A stretch of 64,000 nucleotides of DNA from positions 2,666,001 through 2,730,000 of the forward strand of contig JACCLO010000011.1 of assembly GCA_029448655.1 (NCBI GenBank), read 5' to 3'. The DNA is from Wolfiporia cocos. Taxonomy: Eukaryota > Basidiomycota > Agaricomycetes > Polyporales > Phaeolaceae. Positions 36,554-45,109 of the stretch are shown piece by piece. Below the pieces are notes generated by a model. It was not told the origin of the DNA. It worked only from the letters and a program-made list of their open reading frames with translations, and did not search any database. The position numbers were made by a program, and so were the translations under genes. Within the stretch, counting starts at the first letter, position 1, and every line of letters begins with the position of its first letter.

Positions 36554-37515
36554 GGCACGGCTCTCCCGAATTGGCTCGTCGCCAAAAGGTGTCCTCCGCC
36601 CTCTTCTTGCATCCTCGTGTCATGCTCACACTCATAGCCATCCATACGGTCGGTTCCGGCTGCGACCATTGCCGTCGACTGCGCGCTACCGTCCGGCCCT
36701 TTGCGAATTGGACATTATGTATCGTCGAAAAGATGAATTGATCGTGTACGATAATACACGTAGTATATGGGACGTAGCGTGGATATTCGTAGACTGCGCC
36801 AGCAGGCCTGTGTAAGGCACCGTGGCACGACCGATGCGCGGCCGTCACGCCCAGCCATCCCTGCCGCCCAGATCAGATGCAACGGGTGAGGCTGCGGCAG
36901 ATGGAGACGTGTACGGAGGCACGCGTGCATCGTCGTCCAAGGCATGTGTGTGGAACATGCCGCTTGACGGGCAACGTGCCCTCGCCAATGCACTGGGGAC
37001 AACTTGAGGGAGCACGCACCTGGGCAGCCCCACCGACGAGGTCCAGAACACGACCCTGGGTGGTGCGCGTGACCACAGGGCGATTGCAGTCGCTTACAGT
37101 GCGCGCTTTCGACGCCGACTCGTCCGTATCCTGTCAGCGTTTCTGAGTAGAAGGGTCACATACCTTGCAATGGGACGTGCTGTGTCGTGCGGTGTGCGGT
37201 TCCGTAAGATGCGCTGACAGCGTCTTGTTGCGTGCCATGGCATGGCGTTGCGAAGGAGGCTTCCGGTCGCGCCAGCCTATGGTGCGCACTTTCGACGCCG
37301 ACTCGTCCGTCCCATCAGTGTTTCTGAGTGAACGGGTCACGCACCTCGCACGCACCCGCCGTGTGCGGTTCTGCAAGACGCGCTGACAGTGTCCTATAGC
37401 GCCCCATGGCATGGCGTTCGAGTACCGTAACAGCGACTCGAGGAGCGCGGGCTTGTGCTTGCCCTCGAACACGGGCAAGCGCGGCGCGGGCAATATCGTT
37501 CAGCATGAGCATCAG

Positions 37516-37616
37516 CGCGTCGACAAAGACGTCCTCCGAGTCGTCCAGCTGCGTGCTCTCCATGCTCTCTCGTGGCCCTGCACCGCTTCCTGCTGCGCCG
37601 TCGTCCTCGTGAAGTA
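37516..37616 (-). pseudogene. Duplicated fragment of the SEC14 acidic tail (U4)
   Basis: Same as the U3 fragment. Confidence 0.75.
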
Positions 37617-37618
37617 TG

Positions 37619-39248
37619 TCATGAACTCACTATCAAGCTCTCCCGACTGAGGCTCTTGAGCTTCTTCCCGATGTTCATGCTAACTCTCGGCATCTTGATC
37701 TTCCGCAAGCTATGCCGGTGATGCCGTGTCCCGCCCTCGCTCTCGACGCTCGTGCCCGAGCCGAACATCGACGCGGCGGACGTCGCAGAGGCCGAGTCGG
37801 ACGGCGGCGTCGCAGGGCCGACCGCACTCTCGGGCGAGCTCGCCGGCGGCGTCGCCCGCTTCTCCTCCGTCTCGCCCGCCGCGTTCACCGCCTCGCTCGC
37901 CTTGCCAAACACCTCTCCCGCGTCTGCGTCCGAGCGCGCGACGTCCGCCGCCAGCTGCTGCTCCTCGGGCTCCGGCTGCGACTCCGCGGGCATGACCTCG
38001 GGCGGCGGCACCGGCTCCTCCGACTGCGGCTCCTCCGGCGCGTCGACGAAGACGTCCTCCGAGTCCTCTTCGGCGATCGAGTCCTCCAGCTGCGTGCCCT
38101 CCATGCTCTCCTCCCGCTCATGGCCCTGCCCCGCCTCCTGCAGATCTGCCACGCCATCGTCCTCGTCCGCGCCCTCCATCCCGAGCCCGATCCGCGTCCG
38201 CTCCCCGCGCAGCCACCTCTCCCTGCGCTCCCTGCGCCGCTCCATCCACGGGCCCGCGTTGCTCAGCTTGCACCCGCCCGCCTCCGCACACGTGCACGTC
38301 CCGCCGAGGCTCGCGGGCAGGTTCTCCGCGGGGATCTGCCGCAGGAGCACCGCGCGGTAGTCCGTGCCGAGGATGTCGATCTTTGCGAGCGTCTCCTTCG
38401 CGAGCCACGGCTTGATGAACGACCAGATCGTCGTGAAGGACGCGGGTGCGTTGATGATCGCCAGCTGCGCCATCCTGTGCCATGCGGCGGGCGCCGCATC
38501 AGCGCCGTCGCGTGGTCTCAGAAGGGAGAGGGGGAAGGAGGGGGACGTACGTCTCGGGGAAGTAGTCCTGCGAGATCTGGAACGAGTCGCGCGCGAGGTT
38601 CTTCATCTGCCAGAACTGGCTCAGGCCAAAGCCCTGCAGGTCGACGATGACGAACGTGCCGTCGATATGGCGGCCCGCCGCGCGCGCGGACGCGGGGAGC
38701 ACCTCGCGCGTGAGCGACTCGGCGTTGACCATGATCGTCTGCCAGAAGCGCGCGGGTGTGATGTGCTTGTACAGCTCGGGCATGTTGATCCCGCCAAAGT
38801 GGTGTATGTTGAGCGGCCGGCCGCTCTTGTCCGTCTTGTGGAACCACAGCGGCCAGCAGTCGAACACCTGCGGCCGCTCGGGGTACTGCGGGCGGGTCAG
38901 CGCACGCGGGGGAGCGAGGGAGCGGGGGCGGGCACGCACATCGTAGGGGTCGAGCTGTCGGTAGAGCTCGTCGATGCCGATGCCATCGGCGGTCCTGCGC
39001 CAGTGCTGGCAGTTGGCCCACATCGTCGTCGCCGCCTTGAGGTCGAACTGGCGCGCGCGGAGAAATCGTCTGCGACGGGGCCCGCGCCGGGTGAGCGAGA
39101 AGCACAGGATGCGTGGCGACGGTACGTACAGCAGGGTTGCATCGTCGGTGCCGATAGTGTCTCCGTCGTGAATGAGGTCCTGCTTCTCGAGCCCAGCCCT
39201 GAACTGCTTGAGAATCTCCTGCTGCTTCTCCTTGCTCGGCGGGGCCAT
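37619..39248 (-). CDS. SEC14: SEC14-type phosphatidylinositol transfer protein, type B C-terminus (U4)
   Basis: Fourth complete copy, next to the array border. Exons 39248-39130, 39069-38940, 38885-38551, 38474-37619; 479 residues. The translation is identical to the U3 copy, with the same four C-terminal replacements relative to type A. It lies downstream of the only full-length copy of the nucleotidyltransferase-like gene. Confidence 0.93.
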
Positions 39249-39730
39249 TGCGTCTGGCGGGGGTGGTAAGCTATGGGTTTGGTCGCGGACGAGGGGCTGG
39301 CGAGGGATTATATGGGCGGTGGGGCATATGATGGCGCGGAAGGAGGAGCGGCGCGGGCGGCATGGTCGAGCTGCCTACGCGCGCGCTCCGTCCGCATCCT
39401 GACCAATCTCAGTTGACTCCACTGACCCTAGTCTCGGTGTACGCTCACGGCTGTCAGCGGGTGCCTCAGACTGGCTGCAGCTGTGCCTTTGCAGAGGGCC
39501 CTGGGTGAGCCTCTCGTCTGGCATCCTCCTGCAGCGGGGAACGGCCTACACGTAATGCCAGCATAGGCGTAGCGCCCGCCAGTTATGGAAGCAGACCTGC
39601 CTTATGCGGCTCAACATGTCCGAGACATATTCCGAGACTCTGCATGGCCTTTCGGAGACAGCACCGCACGCGGCATTGGCGGTCAGTCGTGCGATAACGA
39701 TCCAGTACAATCCTATGCAACAAGCTTAGA

Positions 39731-40992
39731 CTACTCCTGGGCCTCCTTCTGCTTGCTGGCCTTCCTCTCTCGCTCCTTCTCCCACAGCGCCTCAAACTCC
39801 CCCGTCCTCTCCATCTCGCCCTTCACCTCGAGCACAAGGGAGCGCACCTCGTCCACAGACATGTCGTACAAGGCTGCCTCCCACGCGCACACCGCGAAAG
39901 GTTCATGTCGGGAGAGCGCCGACTTGCCATCGGCCGGCATGGCGAGGACACCGGTCGGCGAGCTATGCACTGCGGTACCCTCGTGCTCCAGCCTCCGTCT
40001 CGCAGCGTCCATAATCCACTTGACCGGCAGCCCGTGCATCCCAGTCCACTCCTCGACGCACCTCCCTGCGAACGTCTCCCGTGCGTGCTGCTTCACGCGT
40101 GACGCGCGGAGGAGGGCGGCGTGCTCCACGTCTCGCCCGAAGAAGCGCAGCGCGTCGTCCTGCGTGATCCCCGCGGGCGGCGCGCCGTGCCCCGCGCGTG
40201 CACGCGCATGCTCCAGGAAGCTCTGGTACATCTCGCGCCGCTGCGCGCTACGCCCGAGCACGCGGTCCGCGGGCGGGACGCGGCGCGCGTCGAAGAGCCG
40301 CGAGGTCGCGACCCACTCGAACAGCTCGCGCTGGGTCGCGAAGCCCGCCGCCCAGCGCTCCCTTGCGAGCCCGCAGAACGCGAGGATGTCCGCGAGCGAC
40401 GCGGACACGTGGAAGGACACCGGCGGCTGCGTGGCCAGCGGCGCGGCGAGCTGCGGGCGGGGGGACACCCTCGTCGGCGTCCGTGGCAATACGGATCCAG
40501 CGCGAGCCCGCGTACCTTCAGCCCGTGCACGTTCAGCGTCAGGCCCGCGCCCCGCACGAGCAGGTTCAGGATCATCCCAAAGTCGCCGTACGAGTGCAGG
40601 AAGACGGTGCGCTCCCACTCGTCCTCGTCGGCGCACACCCCGATGTCGACCTGATAGAACTCGTCCGCGGCGTGGTCCGCGCGGGCCACAGACGGAAAGG
40701 CACCGAGGGGGATGGCAAAGTGGCTGCGGCGGTTCCCCTCGAGAGGGATGCTGTGCGTCGCCCGCAGCGTCCCCTTCACGAATTCGTGCGTCAAGCCCGG
40801 CCGAGGGCGCGTCACGACAAAGTCCAGATCGCCGTGATCGGCTTTCTCGGGTGCTTCGGGAGGGACTGCGACGAACTCGTAGCAGCTCTCCACCAAGGGC
40901 AGCAGTGCGGCTCTGAGCGACTGGTACACAGCAGGGAGCATCCGAGGGAAGGATGCGGTAGGATGAAGCTGTCGGAACGCGTTCCCGCCCAT
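39731..40992 (-). CDS. Conserved fungal nucleotidyltransferase-like protein, full length (U4 and flank)
   Basis: The only complete copy, spanning the array border. Exons 40992-40516 and 40450-39731, intron 40451-40515, giving 398 residues. The N-terminus reads MGGNAFRQLHPTASFPRM, which I recognise as the start of a widespread but unnamed fungal family. After it come APEKADHGDLDFVV (Asp55 and Asp57) and YQVDIGVC (Asp116), the spacing of the three carboxylates of a polymerase-beta-type nucleotidyltransferase fold. The C-terminal half is helical and charged, ending in a Lys/Glu-rich segment. Substrate and pathway are unknown, and the fold assignment is my inference from the motif. Codons 1 to about 12 lie in single-copy DNA and the rest in U4. 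It differs from the array copies by two synonymous changes. Confidence 0.8.
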
Positions 40993-41785
40993 GATCGAGG
41001 AGGCGAGATTGAAGCAGAAAATCGCTGGGTGGGATGCAAATGGGAACTGCGGCAAGGCCACGGGACCCCGCTAACCCTGGACTAGAGCACGACGCTTCCA
41101 CAAACACGCTGCTCCCTCATCTCAGATGCCTCACATCCAAGGTGCGGAAGAATTCAATAGACTCAACAGCGCGACGTGATTTCAGTTTGAGCTGCTTGGT
41201 GACCTCTTCTTCATCTCTTCCAATCGACATGCGGCTACCGTGGCTTTTATACGCTCTATCCTAACCCTCGGCCTAGGCCTGGGAGCGGTCGTTGTGTCTG
41301 TGTTGGGCTATATTACCGAGTTCACCTAGTCTTATGCAGAATTACTTGAAGAGCTGACACGAGTCACCCTTGGTGTATAAGATTATATACCAGCTCCCCT
41401 ACAGCAGCGTCGGCGTCTCGGACTCAATAGACATTCGTTACCTTCTTGCAGTTCTATCACGCCTTCGTTCAACTCTCATTACCATATACCCACTTTATTG
41501 CGGCTTGTCCGTATGTCGGCAGGATGATTCTAAAATGCGTCGGTATTTGACTCTAGCAAATTGCGATTGCCGTGATGTGGGCGAATGATGTGAAATAAAG
41601 TACACTGATTGGGCGCCGAATTACGCCAGTTCTGCCTGGAGCTGCCCATGTGCAGACTCATCCCGTCTACGAGTACCAACGGTGGCAGTGCGTCGCGTCG
41701 CGATCGTTTGATCTAGACGCTGAAGTTGAGTATATAGCCCCTCCACGGAAACCTAGTACGTGCCTGTGTCCTCCCGGTTGCTTGA
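40993..41785. other. Single-copy intergenic region at the array border
   Basis: About 790 bp upstream of the full-length nucleotidyltransferase-like gene. It should carry that gene's native promoter and the 3' flank of the next gene. I see no gene here. GC content drops noticeably relative to the array. Confidence 0.5.
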
Positions 41786-42190
41786 CTAGAAATCGACCGT
41801 AGCTTCCGCCAGCTTCGAAAGGAGTTCCTCGTGCGTGAGTGCGTCAACTGAGAACCCCCTCTCCCGCAGCGCCGTCATTCCGTACATGATCCAGTCGTGG
41901 CAACACCAATCAACGCTCCCCCGCGTGATTGGCGCGGCCTCGAGCACCTCCATCACCTCCGCCTGACGAGCACTGTCGATCGTGCCCACCGCGACGCGAC
42001 CCATGCATGACTGCAGGCTCGCAAGCTCAACTTCCTCCGCCTTGAACGAGTACGTATACGTGGACCCGGTGAGCTGATACTCGTACGCATGTCCGGGAGT
42101 GGTAGGGAGTAGGAACGACCAGTGCTTTGCGCCTTTGAGCAAGGGGTGGCCAAAATGCGCGACGTACAAAGTTTCCATGGGCATGATCAC
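41786..42190 (-). CDS. Small conserved fungal protein, function unknown
   Basis: Single exon of up to 134 residues. The start may instead be the Met at codon 5 (METLYVAHFGHPLL). The pattern HWSFLLPTTPG, then GRVAVGTI, then GSVDWCCHDWIMYGMTALRERGF is familiar from small basidiomycete proteins in which His-x-Ser-Phe near the N-terminus pairs with a Cys-x-Asp-Trp segment. It resembles the fungal DUF6914-type family, but I cannot confirm this. The conserved His and Cys would suit a cysteine-hydrolase-like fold, which is speculation. No signal peptide or membrane segment. Confidence 0.65.
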   Translation of the reverse strand: MIMPMETLYVAHFGHPLLKGAKHWSFLLPTTPGHAYEYQLTGSTYTYSFKAEEVELASLQSCMGRVAVGTIDSARQAEVMEVLEAAPITRGSVDWCCHDWIMYGMTALRERGFSVDALTHEELLSKLAEATVDF

Positions 42191-42970
42191 CGCAGCAGAG
42201 GAGGACGTCCAGAGCTCTTGGCATTGAGTCGGCGTTAGTGCGTCTTAAATGGACTTGCAGCTGAGGGACATACCACGGCGAGTGCGACAGCGACAGTGAA
42301 GATCGAGAGTCTCGTCGGGTATGTAGGACTAATCATACATACATTGAAGAATATGCACCCGCGTGCAACCTAGTGCACTGCCGACCGCCTAGACATTCGA
42401 AACATACCCATTGAAGCTAGAAGCCAACAACGGGAGGATGCGCAATTGATGGCGTAGGCGTATGTTAGCGACAAAGGATCACGATCACATGGGGGTCCAT
42501 GTTTTGTTTCAACACTCGCTGCCTCGTTGGCACAATTGCCGCGTGTCATGCCGGAAAAAAGGGATCGTCCGATAGAATCTTTTGACAACTGAAACAGCTC
42601 TGAATCCGTGCACATCCGTGCACATCATTTGTCAAAAAACAGAACGCCAATGCTTAGGCGGATAGCTGCACTGTCCAACAGAGTCTGGAACGGATAGTGG
42701 CGTACTACATACCATAAGGAATTTGCGAGTAAGCTACTCCACTCTTCCTCGCTCGACGTTCCGCGAGCAGTAACGAGCTGCTTAAAGCCTTGATATCAGC
42801 CAGTTACAGTCCTCAGCGCACCGCATCGCGAGCTTTTGGACGATTCAAGCATGGTGCTGAGCCAGCCAGCCACCATACAGAGAACGCAGGCCAGCACGGC
42901 CAAATCCTGCGATATAGTAGTACGCTACGAGAAGCACACAGTAAAGACTGTGAAGAGCGTTGTCGTATAT
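42191..42970. other. Intergenic region without recognised features
   Basis: About 780 bp between two minus-strand genes. The reading frames here are short and of unremarkable composition. I see no gene, RNA or repeat. Confidence 0.5.
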
Positions 42971-43668
42971 CTACTTCTTCTTGACAGTTTTTATCCTAAC
43001 CGTTTCGTTGCCCACAAAGATACCCTGGGGTCGAATTGTTACCCTCGCCTGCCGCGCACATTATGTAATATACGCACCTTGCCCTTGTACGGTTCTGGCG
43101 GTCTCCACTTCCTGACCTTTGCTGCAAATAATCCCAACAGGTGTTTGTCTGTACAGCTCAGCACAATCTTCGTCGCAGACGGTACTTCCACTTTGATGTG
43201 CTCGGGAATAGCCTCGCACACCGAATGCGAGAAGCCAAGCTTCATGTTGAGCCGCTGTCCGCTGCGGCCCTCGCCCTGTCCTCGGGGATCTGGCTCAATT
43301 GCGGCACGGTAACCGACACCGACGAGGTAGAGCGGCACCGAGAAGCCCTCAGTCATGCCGACAACGGCATTTGAGATGAGCGTGCGCGTGAGGCCCCACA
43401 TTGCGCGCTGCTTCTTTTCCGACGCGTCCTCCACGGTGAGCGCGACGGTGTTCGGGTCCGTAAACGTGAGGTGCATGTATGGCTCGAGCGGGACGGAGGT
43501 CGTGCCGAGCGGACCGTTCACGGAGAGCGAGGTCGGGGATGGTGTCAAGGTCACATTTGGAGGGAATCGGATAGGCTGCTTGCCGATGTTGGAGATGTAT
43601 GCCGTTGACGAGCAGGCGGAGGAGCTGAACGAGCGGAAGGCATGGCGGATTTGTTGCCGCACGATCAT
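42971..43668 (-). CDS. MRPL6: Mitochondrial large-subunit ribosomal protein uL6m
   Basis: Component of the mitochondrial 54S ribosomal subunit near the factor-binding region. Two exons, 43668-43078 and 43024-42971, with a 53-bp intron (43025-43077), giving 214 residues. The N-terminus MIVRQQIRHAFRSFSSS is basic, Ser-rich and lacks acidic residues, as expected of a mitochondrial targeting peptide. The body has the uL6 signatures ISNIGKQPIRFPPNV, SVNGPLGTTSVPL, YLVGVGYRA and the C-terminal KVRKWRPPEPYKGKGIFVG, which is restored only by splicing. An in-frame ATG at 43695 would add nine residues (MTGEDLYPA). I prefer 43668 because that prefix is acidic. Confidence 0.93.
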
Positions 43669-43795
43669 GGCTGGGTAGAGGTCCTCTCCCGTCACGCGCG
43701 CCGATGACTGCTGGTGACAGTGCGCGTGACAGTCGCGATCGGGTCACTCGCCTTGTGACGAAGCCCCTGCTCCTGACCTCGAGCTTGCTCGTACT

Positions 43796-43808
43796 TTCTG
43801 GCAATTTC
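43796..43808 (+). promoter_or_regulatory. Heat-shock-element-like site
   Basis: TTCTGGCAATTTC fits three alternating pentamers (TTC nn GnA nn TTC) with one mismatch to the HSF consensus, about 280 bp upstream of HSP20. Confidence 0.35.
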
Positions 43809-43931
43809 CTGGGACCCGATGATGTTTCTCCACGGCAGGAGAGCTCTCTGGACCCTTCCTGGGCTGGCCAGCGATCTCGAATTTGCTCTGTCAAGGTCCG
43901 GATGAACTTACTCCTAGTTTCCTCGAGTGCT

Positions 43932-43944
43932 TTCCGGAGCGTTC
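43932..43944 (+). promoter_or_regulatory. Heat-shock-element-like site
   Basis: TTCCGGAGCGTTC fits TTC nn GAn nn TTC with one mismatch (GAG for GAA). It lies 31 bp before the TATA box of HSP20, a typical position for HSF control of a small heat shock gene. Confidence 0.45.
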
Positions 43945-43974
43945 GCGCCCAACTGGATGAAGTCACCCCTGGCA

Positions 43975-43982
43975 TATATAAG
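43975..43982 (+). promoter_or_regulatory. TATA box of HSP20
   Basis: TATATAAG about 104 bp upstream of the HSP20 start codon, just downstream of a heat-shock-element-like site. Confidence 0.6.
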
Positions 43983-44085
43983 CCCCCTCGCTCGAACATG
44001 CTCACTCGCAATCCAACTGTAATATAGTACAAGCACATCTGCGCTCTCTTGACCCCACTCAGCCTCTTCACGAACTCTACTCATT

Positions 44086-44706
44086 ATGTCTCTCGCTCGC
44101 CACTTCTTCCATGAGATGCGTCCTCTCTTCCGCATGCTGGAAGAGCCGTTCGGTCGTACACCAGCCTTTGGTGCTTTCGACAGGCGCTCACCTTTCGATG
44201 ATCCCTTCTTCCGCGCCCCCTCAATGCTGCAGCCCGCCGTCGACGTTACCGAAGAGGGTAACAACTACGTGATCGAGGCCGAGCTGCCCGGCGTCAAAAA
44301 GGAGAATATCTCTGTCCGCATTGGCGATGGAGGCAGAAGTGTAACCATCGAGGGTAAAGTGGTCAGTCGCCGGGGCGGGCCACGGACAGTGGACGTCAAC
44401 GCCGACTCGTCTACCTCCACAGAGGTATCTAATACCGCTGGCGAAGGTTTGTTCAAGCTTTCATGTGACCTCCATGCAGACACTAACTTCACAGCTGCAG
44501 GCTCAGAAGCTGTCACGACCCAGCCAGAAGAAAATGCCTTGTCCACCGAGCGCTTCTTCTCCGGCACATCATCATTCGCGCGCACTGTCTACCTGCCACG
44601 GCCAGTAGACAGCAGCAACGTCTCAGCCAAGCTCTCTGACGGTATCCTCACTGTCTCAGTACCCAAGGCTGAGGATCCGGCTAGCGTTCAGGTGCCGATT
44701 GAATGA
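44086..44706 (+). CDS. HSP20: Small heat shock protein, Hsp20/alpha-crystallin family
   Basis: ATP-independent chaperone that holds unfolding proteins. Exons 44086-44446 and 44495-44706 give 190 residues. The 48-bp intron has a GTTTGT donor and a textbook branch/acceptor (CACTAAC...TTCACAG). Because it is a multiple of three without a stop, the unspliced frame is also open (206 residues). The alpha-crystallin domain starts at about residue 47 with PAVDVTEEGNNYVIEAELPGV and ends with the diagnostic L-x-DGILTVSVPK near the C-terminus, followed by a short tail ending VQVPIE. About 50 low-complexity residues are inserted in the middle of the domain, as in many fungal Hsp20 proteins. The N-terminal arm is Phe-rich (HFFHEMRPLFRMLEEPF). 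The heat-shock elements upstream suggest HSF control. Confidence 0.92.
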   Translation: MSLARHFFHEMRPLFRMLEEPFGRTPAFGAFDRRSPFDDPFFRAPSMLQPAVDVTEEGNNYVIEAELPGVKKENISVRIGDGGRSVTIEGKVVSRRGGPRTVDVNADSSTSTEVSNTAGEGLFKLSCDLHADTNFTAAGSEAVTTQPEENALSTERFFSGTSSFARTVYLPRPVDSSNVSAKLSDGILTVSVPKAEDPASVQVPIE

Positions 44707-45109
44707 GGGGGACTCCGGACTTATGTGTAAGAATCAAAGGTGTTGGATATTTTGAGCATTCTGGGACACTCTCTTATTGCATGCTGTGTATTTCCTCGCC
44801 ACTCATCTACGTCATGTAGCATATGTAGAACACCATTTCCGCCCTCCCAATATCACACCACTCTTTGTCTATAATATCACATATTCAGAGATCCGGCTGT
44901 TCCCCGGAGTTTGACGCCGGCACAGTACCGTGACTGCAAACCATATCCGTATGGAGTGCTTCGCGGCAGCCACAGCGTTCTCTTGTTCTAGTAGCTATTC
45001 CCTGCGGCCGTACAGAACAGTCGTATTCCCTAGTCGGCTGACCCGTCTTGCCTGCAATTACCCATTCAAGTCTTCCAATATTCAGTCCACATCTTACCTG
45101 AGAACCCCC
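44707..45109. other. Intergenic region between HSP20 and the histone-fold gene
   Basis: About 400 bp between two plus-strand genes. I see no additional gene. An upstream in-frame ATG for the next gene exists at 44930, but the extension has no family resemblance. Confidence 0.45.

Larger units (their letters stand above)
35750..37693. other. Divergent block distinguishing type B from type A units (U4)
   Basis: Same sequence as the U3 block at 26047-27990 as judged from identical translations across it. Confidence 0.85.
31251..40953. repeat. Tandem unit U4, complete, 9703 bp (type B), array border
   Basis: Last unit, sharing the type B block with U3 (here about 35750-37693). Its right end runs straight into single-copy DNA after 40953 and does not join another unit. 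Two private substitutions sit in the last 120 bp (40834 and 40906), both synonymous in the nucleotidyltransferase-like gene. That gene is full length only here. Confidence 0.97.
43669..44085. other. Divergent promoter region of MRPL6 and HSP20
   Basis: This 417-bp interval separates two divergently oriented genes and contains heat-shock-element-like and TATA motifs on the HSP20 side, annotated separately. Confidence 0.6.

Noticed and set aside
1..40953. A 9.7-kb tandem repeat that could be the rDNA array
   Set aside because: Unit length is right for fungal rDNA, but I see no 18S, 5.8S or 28S conserved stretches, and the units contain intron-bearing protein genes.
1..40953. Integrated virus, giant transposon or Starship-like element
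   Set aside because: No terminal repeats, capture gene, transposase, integrase or reverse transcriptase was recognised on either strand of the unit. Head-to-tail junctions inside a host gene fit simple tandem duplication better.
42790..43312. Plus-strand frames opposite MRPL6
   Set aside because: They overlap the MRPL6 coding strand and show no motif.
44930..45109. Upstream ATG extending the histone-fold protein by 60 residues
   Set aside because: The extension has mixed composition, no acidic or family character, and the ATG at 45110 begins a typical acidic N-terminus.
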